This document shows positions 24,293 to 37,200 of a stretch of DNA of 64,000 nucleotides, piece after piece. The DNA is from Helianthus annuus. Taxonomy: Eukaryota; Streptophyta; Magnoliopsida; Asterales; Asteraceae. Position 1 is the stretch's first letter; every line of letters begins with the position of its first letter. A program made the translations under genes and the position numbers. The notes under the pieces were generated by a model. It had not been told where the DNA came from. It ran no database searches and saw only the letters and a list, made by a program, of their open reading frames with translations. The DNA lies in contig NC_035444.2 in assembly GCF_002127325.2 (NCBI RefSeq), positions 85,904,286-85,968,285 on the forward strand, read 5' to 3'.

Positions 24293-27200
24293 TGTCACAC
24301 CCTGGCTTTGCGGAAGCGTGGGTTATTTGGTGTGACTTCTTAATACCATAGCTTAATCATAACAAAGCTATATGAAAATAAAACCATGCAAGATCATCCA
24401 CTGATTTAAGTTTTAAAACAAAAGTAACATAACATTGTCTTAAGGCGTTGACTCATGTAACGGAAACGACAACCTGATAACATAAAACATTGTTTGGAAG
24501 ACACAAACATCAATACGAAATAAACGCAGTTTAAGAACTGTGACCCGTCCAGGAAAAAGTCACATCCCTTAAACTTGGATGACCTCATAACCCTTATGCA
24601 GCGGGAAAACGTAACATACCGCGCCAGATCTTTAGTTCCCTGAAATACATGTAAGTTGGAAAAATCAACAATAATGTTGAGCGAGTTCATGTGTAAGTGA
24701 GTAAGTAAAACCTTTGTAAAATGTCTGTATGTATGAAAATTCCTGGTATGTAGCAATAAGGAAAAAGAGATCAATTAATGTGTAGCTAATACATTAATAA
24801 GTGAAATGGCCTAGGAAGTACTCAAACCTGCAACGCGTATTTCATACCGGTCCTTCCGGCGGAACGACATAGTCACCACATGCAGCCACACGCTGGCTCA
24901 TGTGTGGGGCTCGCAACACCCGATAGATCTATCACTCATGCCTCTCGGTCCTTATACAAGGATTAATGGTCTTACGATAATAGCCTACCCATTCACATGA
25001 TCTAGGTAATAACCCTCCTTACGCTATCCATACCATGTAAAAAGTACGTGTAATCATAGTAACATGTATTTCACCCTCGCAGTTTAGAAAACTGAAAACA
25101 GTAAAGAGAAAAGGGGGACATGAACTCACCGAAGTGCGTCTCTAAAAAGTATCTCCCAGTCAACCTGCAGTGCGACGACCTACACGTACTAACTTCTATT
25201 AGACGGACGGCCGTGCCTTAGCTTAAGGGTTAATGTCTTTGGGAAATAGTTAGACAACTATTTCGTAATTACACTTCGGAATTACTTGGTAAATATATTC
25301 CTTCCCAAGGATGGGGGTTTTAATACATGTGTGTTTATACAATTCCAAGACTTTATTATTAAGTCCCACTTAATAAATATACTCTAATTCTTTTGTCCAA
25401 AATATACTATCTCCAAAATTATAAATATCTTTCCGAAAAATATTATATTTATTCCATATAATTTTTCCCCAAAATAACACTCGTCAAAATACATACTTAT
25501 GAGTATTTTTCTGAAAATGCAAAAGTTACGTTTAAAGATCGGGTGGTATTAATAATACCGTTGTAACTTAATGTTTATTTTGAAGGCGTTCGTGATATTT
25601 TGGAGTCGTTAATATTTGGTAATATTATTTTTACTCTAAAAAATAATATTTAGATAGTTTGCAAAATAATCACAAAAATTTACGCAAGTGTTGTTATGAA
25701 AATATATATTCTAAATATATATATATATTTTAGCAAGTTTATTTTGTGAAAATCCCACCTCCGACACTTAAAATGTTTTGTAATAAAAATCGTGGCGAAA
25801 GTTATTCGGGAAAACAAGTTAAAAATATATTTATAACACTTGTCACCAAAACCATTTCTAAGTGTTATATTTTCTGGAAAAATTTCGACAGAGTTTCCTC
25901 TGTAACCGGAGGCGTCCACGCTTACTAGCGTATCATTTTCTTTTGTAAAATCATTCAATCAGTTCTCAATTAACCAACCCGACATTTAGACATGCAAAAC
26001 ACTACTTATATCGTTTCAGTTTTAATATACAAAACTGGGTCGTTTTCGAGTATTTTAATAAAATAGTTATCTTATTACAAAAATTTCCAAATTTTTATAG
26101 AATGTCTTATACAAACCAAAGATTATTTTGTAAAAATATCGGGGTCCAAATCATTACCAATATTTTGTAGAAAATCATTTTCCGGGCTGAAACCAGATTT
26201 ATCGTTTTCTGACCACAGTCCGCGGAATAATTTATTTAAAATTCATCCAGAGTCCGATTTACGAAATTCCAGTGGGAGAGTTACGAATACATCGGTGTTC
26301 ATCTACAGTATAAATTTTTGATCCGACTCTACAAAAAATCAAGTTATGACTAAAAATATAACACCCATTTTCTGCTGTAATAATTCAGCTTTAGTTGCTG
26401 TTAGAAAACGACACTTTAAAAATAGTAAACGAAGTCCAAAAATTATGATTCTGGTGCCATTCGAACCGTATTTCATAGTACATATATCTAGACTTCAGAA
26501 AATACATTTTTCGTTTAGTTACGGACCTGTTACAGCCAGTTACATTCGGCTGAAAGTGCAGATCAGCTTGCTGATTGAAGGTTAAATGTTACTAAAACGC
26601 ACCCATACGTTCGCCAACCTTTCTAATATGATTAAAATCAGATCATGAGTCTGTTACAGCAGATTATGGTTTGTTTATTTCAGATTTATCATGATTTATA
26701 CCACTAGTTTCTTTTTAACCAACTAGTTCATCATACATTCAAGTCTTTTAGTTTGATCTTTAGTGTTCTCGATTTTTATCCATTAAACCTCTTATTAACC
26801 ACTTTAAATAAGAACAAGAGATTGTTTAGAAGCACTTACAACTAGCCCAAGGCTAGGGAAGAAACTAGTCGGAAATCGAGTGGATAAAAGCAATGTAGCG
26901 AGGTTCTTCGCAATCCGAGTGCACCGAGCTTCTTCGTACACGATCCTTCACACTTGTATATGTTTGAAATTGGAAGATGGAAATCGAAAAGTGGGTGGGT
27001 GTGTGCTTGTGTCTTCGGCCGAGAGGAGCAAGGAGAGGAGAGGGAGTGAAATTTTGTCAAGTGGTTATGTGAAGGTTATGGTGTGTTAAGGATGTTACTT
27101 ATAGACAATTCTTGCATCATTGTCCAACGGATTTTGTGTTAACTAGATATTAGGCAAAGGAATTATTTTAATCAAAAGTTGTAAGTGTTTGTCTCCTATG

Positions 27201-27981
27201 GGGGTGGCCGAATTCGGTTACAAGGGAGGGGGTTTGGTTTGATTCCAACTAGTCGGTTAAGCATTAGTTAGTTAGTTAGGAGGTTAACTTAGTTACTATC
27301 ATGTAGTAAGCTGTAACGGGTGTTAGGGTATTCGGGGACCCTAACAGGCTTAAACAAAGAAAAATAATGTTAATGACAATATTTTTATGTTCCGGATAAA
27401 GTCCGGTTGTTCGGTTGGATAGTGATCCGTTAAAGTGCTTAACAAAGCTTTAGAGTGTCGTTATTATTATTTTTAGTGACCCAATAAATTCCCGACACTT
27501 TGGAAAGTGCCTAGTAATATTTTTCTCATGTTTCGGCACTTTATTAGTTAGCTAAATGCTGAATTTTTATTTAAAGTGCTGAATTTTGTACTTAAAGTAC
27601 GTTTTAGGCACATCCGGTCACTACAATTATCACCTAGTGACGCAGTTCTACAACCCTCTTATCCCTACACTCTCTACTAGTGTAGTGATCTATTTCGGGC
27701 TCTTAAAGGCCTTAGAGGCAGTGCCTGCCTGGTGCTGGCTATATCAGCATGTTAAATGGGTTATCTGTTCATTGTGCTACTTTGCTTTTGTGCATCAAGA
27801 TTGTCACTAGAGTTCAATATGTAAATAATGGAGGGACAGCATGTAAGGTATGATGCAAGTATGTACATGTATCAGTATTCAGGTAGCAGTTTATCCATAA
27901 TTTCAAGCAAGCACAGTAATTAAGCAGTAATTAAATATTAATTAAGTCGTACGGATACCTGGTTTGGTGAGGGTTGTCACA
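24293..27981 (-). repeat. Gypsy-X LTR, right copy (5' LTR), complete
   Basis: 3,689 bp, TGTCACACCCTGG...GGGTTGTCACA. From 24668 on it matches 1-3311. Beside the primer binding site, so the 5' LTR. Beyond 27981 the sequence switches abruptly to a different LTR family. Confidence 0.92.
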
Positions 27982-27986
27982 ATGTA
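27982..27986. repeat. Probable target-site duplication of Gypsy-X, right copy (ATGTA)
   Basis: First five bases after the LTR end. The related LTR at 34201-37762 has ATGTA at the aligned place, so the target sequence is recovered. The partner lies left of the window and cannot be checked. Confidence 0.5.
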
Positions 27987-29170
27987 GAACTCAAGTTATG
28001 TCCGAAAAGGGCATATTCGGTATTTACCGAACCGATGCCATAACCGCAGGTTATGAGCAGGTTAAAAATCATTAAAAATCTCGAAATATTATTTTACATC
28101 AGTGGGTAAAAGGTTTGGTGTCGAAATTTGGGTTTAGATAGGCGTTATGCTAATTGCGCCATTTAATTACTAAAGTTTCCGTAATTGCGCTATTTAGCAT
28201 ATCTCCTATTCTGGACCTCGGATTGACGTGAAATTTTAGGGACATGCTTAGAAATCAGTGACTAAGGTTATTGTCCTTTCACATGTCAAAGATTCTCGTA
28301 TTAAATTGAAAAGGGCGTTACGGTCAACTTTTAAGCATTTAACGGAAATGTGCTAAAGACTCGGACAAACAACGATCTGGTCACAGAGGGTTATACCATC
28401 ATGTAACCTGGTCCTAAGAGAGCCCTAAGGCATATCTAAATCATACCATAACGGGTCAGAACTGAAGTCAAAGCAAAAGTCAAAGTTTTGCGACTTTCGG
28501 TTCCGAACCGGGTCAAAACAGAAAACGGTCGGATCAAACAAGCTTAGACTAGTTAATATACTTATTATCATGTTATATGAGTGTTAAAACAGGTTACACG
28601 TCATCTACATTACTGATTATGCATAAAATCGCAAAATAGCATTTTGTTGACTTTTTCTAAGCAAGTTTGACTCGACAATCGGACTAGTTAGAGTGGGAAT
28701 CAGAGGGTGCCCTTTTAGGGGTTTAATGCCCACATGATTACCAACATATAACTACCTTTGATTCGATAAACCATTGGACCATTCGTGATTTATCGTCAAG
28801 TCAATCGTTATTTACGACAGATTGACTTTTAGGCTATAACTAAGCAAAAACTAAACCACAAAGGGTTAGGCATACTTACAGAAGCTTGGTGCACGACCAG
28901 AGATGTTAGAAGAATGCTCTTGAGCTCCAGAAGTGATCAAGAAAGCAGGTTTGAGGTGTGTTTCAAATGTGTGCACAACATGGCCTTTTATAGTGAAAAT
29001 TTGAGCACAAGATCATCACAACTAAGTCTATATTTGCTCATGGATGATCAGCAGCTGTCCCTGAGTGCTAGGGGACGTGTAGGGGGCGCCCATGCTGCCA
29101 TAATTGCACCCAAGGTCGGTTAAAACATCAAACAGTGAATCTGTGCATGTTTTCTGCATCTGGTGGTCTG

Positions 29171-29295
29171 ACGCGGCCCGCATTAAGGATCAGGCTACCC
29201 TTACGCGGGCCGCCTGAATCCTTATGTCAGACACCGGATCTTTACATGGCTCGCGGCCCGCATGAGCTTCCTTGTTTCTCTAACGCGGCCCGCCT
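29171..29295. repeat. Four GCGGCCCGC motifs, one inverted, in Gypsy-Z LTR
   Basis: GCGGCCCGC at about 29173, 29253 and 29285 and its reverse complement GCGGGCCGC at about 29205. The first two form an inverted pair. It is a CpG-rich island in AT-rich LTR sequence and is absent from the related LTRs of Gypsy-1 to -3. Confidence 0.8.
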
Positions 29296-29898
29296 GAGGC
29301 CTGTAATTCAAGATTTTCAAATCTTTTGCCATTATTAGCCTGACCTTTCGGTTTCGAAGGGGTAACTTTGCGATTTGGGCCTTGATTATTTACGAATAAG
29401 GGCCTCGTGACTTTTACCCGCGCCATTAAGTCCCCGATTAGTTAAATTACTATCCGAAAAGCCTTATCTTTTATTATTGACGCTTCTAACCCCTCGCATA
29501 CGAAATTGATCATACTTTCTCGTTTTAAAACAGAACTTCGCGAAATTTATATCGTATATTATAGTGAGCATAATTTACTGTTACAAAGCCTCGGGTATGT
29601 TAAAGGGTCACTCAGAGGTATTATTTAAACATGTTGACACAATTAACCCCTGTAGTTTGTAATGTCTCACTTTCTTCCGTATTTCGTTCCGTACGATCCA
29701 TGATTTATTCGTTTGAAGGTACGAGCATCACTTAGGGTTACTGTGCAATGTATTTATCCCTCGTTGACATTTTTAACCCTTGAATTTACATACTTTCAAT
29801 GTTTGTCAACTTTAGTCCTTTATTTAGTATTTAATACCACGTGCAAACTCAAGACACGTGTCAATACATTATTGGACGCAAAATTTCGAGGTGTTACA

Positions 29899-30717
29899 GA
29901 TAGTGACTTTGTTAAGCTCGCGATAATCGATGCATAATCGCATTGATCCATCCTTCTTCTTTACAAACAGGATTGGTGCTCCCTAAGGAGACGAACTAGG
30001 TCTAATAAAACCTTTGGCTAACAAATCATCCAGTTGAGTCCTTAACTCTTTCATCTCTGTTGGTGCTAACCTGTAAGGTGCTCTTACAACAGGTGCTGCT
30101 CCAGGAATAATGTCAATTCTGAACTCTACTTGCCTATCTGGTGGTAAACCAGGTAGTTCTTCAGGGAATACTTCTGGATATTCAGAAATGACAGGGATGT
30201 CTTCAATCTTGGACTTCGGCTCATCAATTGTTACATGTGCCATATAAATGACACAACCCTTCTTTAAGCACCTAGATGCCTTGAGCATAGACACTTGCTT
30301 AGGCAATCCATATTGAGTGTCTCCCTGTATGGTAAGTGGCTCACCAAGTGGAGTCTTGATCACTACTTGTTTCTTGTCACACACGATCTGGGCTTGGTTA
30401 TGAGATAACCAGTCCATGCCTATAACTATGTCGAAACCAGCCAATTTCATAGGAAGTAAGGATAATGGGAAGGAGTGGTTCCTAATGGATATAGAACATC
30501 CATCTAACACAGTCGAGGCAGTTTCTAAGGTACCATCAGCCAACTCTACTTCATATTTCACACTTTGGGTTTTAACAGGTAAATTCAACAACTTACAAAA
30601 CTTATCATCTACAAACTTATCCGCACCCGAATCAAATAACACCCTTGCATAAACATCATTTATAAGGAAGGTACCTGTTATCACATTATCATCCTGAACA
30701 GCTTCTCGTGCATCCAT
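29899..30717 (-). pseudogene. Gypsy-2 protease and N-terminal reverse transcriptase, truncated
   Basis: Begins [10 protein letters not shown] at 30717. The protease motif reads DSGADKFVDD, lacking the serine present in Gypsy-1 and -3 ([11 protein letters not shown]), a 3-base deletion next to the active site. A TAG near 29985-29983 replaces the tryptophan codon of the SSPWGAP block. The frame then continues through [17 protein letters not shown] to 29899, where Gypsy-Z interrupts. The catalytic FIDD motif is therefore not present here. Confidence 0.85.
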
Positions 30718-31951
30718 TCGAAAGACCCTAGCATTGGTCTTTTTGGCCTCTTCAGGCTTTTTGGCAAACTTAGGGCAGTTGGACTTGATGTGCCCCTTCT
30801 CGCTACAGTTATAGCACATCGCATCCTTGATTTTCTTACAGTCTAGCGTCTTGTGCTTAGAAGACTTACAAATCCCACAAACTCTTGGCTGTGATTGGGA
30901 TTTTGATTCGTACCTGCATTTACCCAGATGATGTTTCTTGCATACTTTACAGTTGGGCTTTTCACCGGACTGCTGATCATCCCTTCTAAACCCGGAACTC
31001 TTCTTGTGGTCAGAGTTTCTTTGTGTTTCTTTCCTGAGCGATGTGAGGTATCATCCTCACTTTTTCTCTTCCCAACATCAGCATTTCTAAGCGATCTTTG
31101 CCTAACCGCATCCAGGGTAAGAGACAAGGATAAATCAGCCGCTGACCTAAAAGTAGCAGGTCGAGATGCCTTTACGCTGGCTTTGATTTCTGGGGCTAAA
31201 CCCCCAATGAAACGAGCTATTTGCTTGGGTTCTGGTGTTACCAAATATGGAACCAATCGCGACATGGTATTAAAGCTGGTAAGATATGCTTGATAGTCTA
31301 AGTTTTTCATCACCAAGGATAAGAAATCGGACTCGATCTTCTCAACTTCATGTTGAGGACAGTAATTCTCCTTGATCAATGTCACAAACTAATCCCAAGA
31401 CAGGTTGTACAATGGGATTTTTCCAGTAGCTTGAATTAAAGACCTCCACCAAGCTAATGCTTCACCTTTGAATGATTGGGATACAAACTTTACCACATCC
31501 CTATCAGCACAACCACTGATATCAACCACGGTATCAATTTCATCCAACCATGTCATACAGTCAATAGCTCATTTTTCCCAGTGAAATCCCTGGGTTTGCA
31601 GGAGACAAAATATTTATAGGTACAGGTCTTGGTACGTGGTTCACGATCAAATACAATCTTCTTTGATGGAACACTCTGCTGATTCGAGGAGTGTTGACCA
31701 TCATCCTTCTTTGACTCCTGTGGTTTAAAGGGTGGCTTACTATGAGCCTCAGGTTGGGTCTTAGGGTGAGACTTGGAATGGGGTACAGATGAGGTCTTAC
31801 TATGCGTACCACTAAATTCCCTGAATTGCCTATCCACGGCTTTAGATACAGCGGTATCAATCAGTGTTCGGAGCTCTTCCCTGGTTATATTGATCCTAGT
31901 ATTCTCATGATTTTCCAAGGGGTGACTGTTAACTTCTTCCGACCCAGCCAT
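30718..31951 (-). pseudogene. Gypsy-2 gag, multiply broken
   Basis: The ATG at 31951 opens MAGSEEVNSHPLENHEN. Capsid domain and cysteine-rich C terminus correspond to Gypsy-1 gag, ending with the knuckle CYNCSEKGHIKSNC near 30780-30819. Breaks: a TGA in place of glycine near 31570, a one-base deletion beside it that is unique to this copy (CCC instead of CCCC at about 31577), a TAG in place of the glutamine of the W-D-Q-F block at about 31390, and a missing base near 31022 that throws the cysteine-rich part into another frame. The TGA, the TAG and the missing base near 31022 are all shared with Gypsy-3. Confidence 0.85.
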
Positions 31952-32677
31952 GTAGCTTGATTGCTACATAGAAATGATGACAATGGTTTATTTAGAAGTT
32001 TATAACAGTACTATCATTCTTGATGATTTATTAACCATGGTATTAATAACCATATTGGTTAATTTGTTAAATATATTTATTCAGGATTTTTTTCATTATA
32101 ATAATCCTTAGTTATAATTAAGCTATAATATTAGCACAAAAGCCAAGTCATAGTGAACAAATTTAATCTTATAAGCCAGGATTTTATAGAATCGAGGTAT
32201 TGAGGCTTGAATCATAGTTCATTACCTCTTCTTGACAGGGAGTCGTAGACTACAACTGTCTTTTGTCTTATATGACAATGAATATGGCCCGTAGGCATTA
32301 CATCACTAATGGATGTTAATTAATAAATAAGGAGAATATTTGAAAGAATCCAATATAAGAATGACTTATGCGATTTTACTGAATCACATTTGCCAGGAAT
32401 GTTAACATGTTTTCAGATGTTAACAAGGATCTGAATCTTAATAAGGAACTACCATCTTGGCCCTATCTTTATATGACATATGGACTAGGCTTTGCCCTTA
32501 AGATTTTATTTTATATAATGGCAGATCTTATAAAAGGAATGATAATTAATTTTTATTTATTTCATATTTTATGTTTATGCATATAATTGACAAAAATGAA
32601 ATTTTAAATTCAACATTCCACTAAAATTTAAAGGAGTACATGATTGCCCTAAACGGGACTTCTAACCGAAATAACTT
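31952..32677 (-). other. Gypsy-2 leader between ORF0 and gag, no gene seen
   Basis: Same conserved non-coding stretch as in Gypsy-1 and Gypsy-3. It is followed by a short CCCACGCAGG array. Confidence 0.7.
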
Positions 32678-32757
32678 GCCCACGCAGGGGCTAAATAGAA
32701 ATACAAGTCCTCACAGGGACTGAATACAGAAATAGATGTCCACGCAGGGACTTGATT
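32678..32757 (-). repeat. Short CCCACGCAGG-type repeat, Gypsy-2
   Basis: Three spaced cores (CCCACGCAGGGG, CCTCACAGGGAC, CCACGCAGGGAC) about 30 bases apart, in the same position as the longer array in Gypsy-1. Confidence 0.75.
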
Positions 32758-32781
32758 TAAAACAAGGAAATTACAATACAA

Positions 32782-34011
32782 TTAAATAAATAAGGAATCT
32801 TCAAAAATCCCTTTCTTGCTCTTCCCCTTGATTAAACTCGCCAGACCTTTGAGAAAACCGCGGTTGTTCCTACGCTCTTCTTGGACCTCCCGCTCTACCT
32901 GGCTCAACCTTTGGAGAATCTCCTGTTGCTGCTCTGGAGGTATCAATTTTGGCTGCGGCGGTTGCTGATGTGGAGGTTGAGGAGGTGGCGGGTGTTGGTA
33001 CCCATAAGCTGGGTATCCAACTCCCCACGGAGTTCCATATGGCCCCTCAGGGTGGAGAGCATTGTAGTTCGCCGCTACAAGGTATGGGCCGGCTTCAGCG
33101 TAGCTATAGTTGGTATGGGCCGGCTGTTCGAACGGGTTATACGCCGCTGCACCGGCGTATGTAGGAATTGGGTTATCATAACCCATTGGTGGTGGCGCGA
33201 CTGGCATAGAGTCCACCTCAGAGACGGGGTTTGAAGGCCCACCCATCTGCGGGTCTTCATAAAGTGGCGGGTAGTGGCTGCCACTTGAAGGTTGAGGGGT
33301 GCTGATACGGACTCCCCCTCGCACGGACATCCGTGCTTTTGATCTTCTTCGCCTTGGTGGCTCCGGAGGCGGCTGCTGAACTGGTGGTGGCGGCGGTGGA
33401 GTGACCGCTACAAAACGCGAATCCTCATAGGGATCTTGCTGCTGCTGCTGAGGCGATGAGTGGTAGGAGGGGGTAAACACCCAATCATATTGGGCAAATC
33501 TCGCTTGGTAGCTGTCTGGACCACGGTAAGGTGATCCATGAAATGATGACCCATCTGAGATCTCGATGGGGTGAGTAGGTGTCCCGGTTGGAGGTTCGGC
33601 GGGATCGGTGTCTTCGTCCATGTCCATCGCATGGTCACCTGAGAAGTGGTCCTCCGGTCCCAATGGGTTAAAACCCACTGGTTCTTCAATTAGGTTTGCC
33701 GGGTTGAACCGGCTCTGGAAGTAGGGTGTTGGGTCATTGAAGGAGTGGTGTGAGTTGGAGCGTTGAAGAGGGATGAAGGAAGGATGTGAGTTGTGGGGCT
33801 CATTTTCAGATTGGGGCCCAAATGAATGGTGGTAGGAGGGTGACGAACTTAGCGAGACGGATCGCCTCGCTGGCTCCAAATACGTCCTCCAATCTTCCTG
33901 AGGACTTGTACTCATGGTAATAGATGGGGTTCACCGGTGTGAAGGTCCGGCTTCATGATCGTGTCCGGTAATCGGCGCCTTGCCTCGTCCTCTTCTAAAT
34001 CTTGGTGGCAT
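32782..34011 (-). pseudogene. Gypsy-2 ORF0, proline/glutamine-rich accessory frame
   Basis: The start ATG at 34011 opens MPPRFRRGRGK. A TGA at 33933-33931 sits exactly where Gypsy-1 has the second arginine (CGA) of HRRAP. After it the frame is open for 377 codons from MSTSPQEDW (33915) to the stop at 32782. Same plan as Gypsy-1: basic N terminus, acidic MDMDEDTDP patch, SYHSSPQQQQQ run, two proline-rich blocks and a basic KGKSKKG end. The long open stretch past an early stop means either translation from the internal ATG or simply recent inactivation. Gypsy-3 has the same TGA. Confidence 0.75.
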
Positions 34012-34184
34012 TTTGTTTAGACCTGTTAAAACAAACAAAAAGACAACAAAGGAAACAATAAAAGACAATATAAAACAAATTAGGATTAGTCCTAAGTTCT
34101 TTGCCTAGACTCAGAAGTCGAGGAATGTGCAACTGTGTAACTGAGATTAAAGACAAAAGGCTAGTGTTTAATTCGCTCAGTGTT

Positions 34185-34197
34185 GGCTCTGATACCA
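34185..34197 (-). other. Gypsy-2 primer binding site
   Basis: Minus strand TGGTATCAGAGCC, three bases inside the LTR that starts at 34201. Confidence 0.9.
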
Positions 34198-34200
34198 ACC

Positions 34201-37200
34201 TGTCACACCCCGATATTTCCACGTATTACCGGTGGGCCCGGTGGGGAGTATCGTGACGTAGTTGATATCATCATAGACAATTTATCACGGTTTAATACAC
34301 ATCGGAAGTCAAAGGATAAATCACATTACAAACCGAATGAAAAGTAATATCAAAGTTTTACAAACGGACTATAAAGGATCCACAGGCGGATCAAAAATAA
34401 AAAAGGATCATTGTTCAACAGATTATAACATCTAAGCTTGCAAGACTCTTTGGTGATGCTAGGAGTAGCCAGCCTATTCCGTTTAGTATCTGCACTTAGC
34501 CTTTTTGGAAAATACGTTAGTTTACACTGGTAAATACAATTAACCGACTCATTTTGAAAATGTTTAAGAAAATTGATTTGAATGCACATGGCACAAAACA
34601 TCTTTATAACTTGGGATAATTATTTATATATAAACTTGTAAAAGAATTACATGTTTGTTATACGTTCAGTAGCCCGGGTTGAATAACGAGTTAAAGATTA
34701 ATAGACACACCACATGATATAATCCCGTGGCGATTGAGTCCCGAACCGGCGGTTATACCTTTTTATATATATGCACTGGCAGGTGTATGCCTACACTCCG
34801 TGCTAAGGTCGTGGCCATTTCAATGAATGATGCCAAGGATATCCGGGACATGGTCATTAACCCCCAAAGGCTTTAAGCAAATAAAACAGTTTAAACGGGT
34901 CATCTCAATAAATTAACCTTCATATGATTAACAATTCAATGCCCGACCAAGCGGTATTCTATATACCGTACCCCAAGCCCGTATAAGGGAAAATAAGTTA
35001 AAAGTATTTACCTGAGCAAGTATTTATCACAATCAACGAGTGCAAGTAGCTTTTACTGGTCTCCTAATCTAGAACGAAGGTTTTAATAACCTATTAGATT
35101 CCTAAAGGGTCTTAATTAAGCCTAAACTTAGACCGGTTAGTTTTAAAGGAAGATATACGGTTCAAAACGCACGATTAAGCGAAGACCGGATTAGAATGTG
35201 TTTTAGACCTGACAAGTTTGTATACTTGTATAATATGGGTAAACTAAACACATTCTGGATTTTGAGATAAAAATGATAAGGTTTGACCCGTTTCGGCTAA
35301 TTTATGCAAACTAGTTACATAAACTGCACCGAACGCGAAAAATGCATAACGGGTAACCAAATGAGTCATGAACAGGTTTTCTAAGTTAATATGTCTTACA
35401 TATGTTGTGATATCAGTAGGATTCCTTCCATTATGCCCAAACTGGATTTAAACTCAAATTAAGCCCCGCAGGGGTATTTTGGTCATTTTAAAGGTCATAA
35501 AAGAGATTAAATATAAATCTGAGTTTCAGGTCTGATATAATCAGTAAAAATATGTATTTTTATAAGTCATAACAGTAGGGTATTGCATATATGTGGAATT
35601 TATCTTTTATAACCAAACTATGCCCCGTAGGGGTATTTTGGTAATTTCACATAAGCTTTTAAAGGTCAAAAATTAGAATTCTGAGTTCAAAACTTTGGCT
35701 TACAGTTTTATTACATAAATTAACTTAAAACATCAGTAGGTATTAAGTCTTATATGTTTAAAATAGTTTTAACTCATACTATGCGTTTAAAACGCGTAAA
35801 AAGGCGGTTTTAAGGAATTTCCGGGTTTTATAAGAAAAGCTGATATTTTTATCAGTCCAGAATGCTTAAAATATTTTATTTATCATATAAAATCAGTAGC
35901 CAAAAGTTTGGTATCAAAATGTTATGTAAAACTAGTTTTATGCGTGAAAAGGGTATAACCGACAATTACCGAATCAAAGCTATAACCCTATGTTATGCTC
36001 AGCCTAAAAATAAATAAAAATCTTAAAAAAACCCAAAATATTATTTTACATCAGTAGGTAAAAAGTTTAGTGTCAAAATTTGGGTTTAGATAGGCTTTAT
36101 GCTAGTTACGCCGTTTAATTAATAAAAAGCTTCTTAATTACGATATTGAGCATAACTCCTAATCTAGACTTCAAACTGATGTGAAAATTTAAGGACATGT
36201 TTATAATTTAGTAACAAAGGCTATTGTCTTTTCACATTTCCAAAATTCTCGTTTTAAGGTCAAAAGGGCATAATGGTCAACATTTAGGCATATAACGGAA
36301 ACATGCATATGAATCAGATAACTAAGGAACCAAGTTGTATAATCACAGAGGGTTATACTAACATATAACCTGGTCCTAATAGAGCTCTAAGGAATTTCTA
36401 AAATATGCTACATTGGGTCAGAACTGAAAGTCAAAGCAAAAGTCTACTTTTGCGACTTTCGGTTCCGAACCGAGCCTATACTGAAAATTGTCGGGTTGAA
36501 CATGCTTAGACATGTTCTTACATTAATTACCAAGTTATACAAGTGATAAAACAGGTTTCATGGCTTCTACATTGTTAATTATGTGTTTATTTGAAAATTA
36601 GCTTTCTGTTGACTTTTTACCATTAAGTTTGACCTGACAATTGACCTAGTTAGAATGGGAATCAGAGGGTTCCCTTTTAAGGGTTTATTACCCACATAAT
36701 TACCAACTCATGGGTACTTTCAATTCGAGAAATGACTGAACCATTAGTGATTAATCACCAAGTCAAACCATAATTACGACGGTTTTGACTTTAGGCCATT
36801 AAACTAATAAAAACAGAAATTAGGAGGTTAAGGACACTTACAATGGTCCTAAGCACGATTTAGAACTTTAAGGAAACTTGTTTGCAGATCAGAATGCTCC
36901 AGCTAATTGTTTGAAGTGCAAATGAAATGAGCAAGGATAATAGTTGCAACAATGAGCTCTTATATAGGATCTTAGATGCAACAAGATTGTTACACACAAG
37001 TCTACAGGTGTTCTTTGATCAGTTCCAGGTGTCCTTATGCGTTAAAAACCATTGGAGCAGCCTCTAGAATCGAGAAACTAGGCAACTAAGGCGGTGGAAC
37101 CTGCAAACAGGCATCTGCCAGTTCTGCTGAAAAAGCGACTCCGTCGCGCCACGCGAGGGGACCAAGTTTAAAGTTTGTTTGTTTGTTGCATGTTCAGTCC

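Larger units (their letters stand above)
1..27981 (-). mobile_element. Gypsy-X: old Ty3/Gypsy element, left end outside window, split by Gypsy-1
   Basis: Two long direct repeats (1-3311 and 24293-27981) are its LTRs. On the minus strand the order is LTR, primer binding site at 24277-24289, accessory frame, gag, decayed pol, polypurine tract at 3312-3321, LTR. Gypsy-1 occupies 6886-20857 and is not part of it. The left LTR lacks roughly its first 375 bases because the window begins there. In the first ~600 aligned bases the LTRs differ at roughly a dozen sites (counted by eye), about 2%, more than the two LTRs of Gypsy-1, which fits the nesting order. Integrase is not recognisable, so the copy is defective or a partly non-coding derivative. 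Confidence 0.85.
27982..29898 (-). repeat. Gypsy-Z LTR, right part, interrupted by Gypsy-X
   Basis: The sequence aligns, at clearly lower identity, with the second half of the Gypsy-2/3 LTR (for example ATCAGTGGGTAAAAGGTTTGG against 36050-36070) and ends in the same GAGGTGTTACA terminus. The first half lies left of the window beyond Gypsy-X. At 29899 the sequence becomes reverse transcriptase of Gypsy-2 without any purine tract or primer site, so 29898 is an outer edge of a separate element or solo LTR. Confidence 0.75.

Noticed and set aside
29890..29910. Gypsy-2 pol fused directly to an LTR by a deletion at 29898/29899.
   Set aside because: The break falls exactly at an LTR terminus and the LTR belongs to a different family than the Gypsy-2 LTR, so insertion of Gypsy-Z fits better. 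Without the left partner of GATAG this is not proven.
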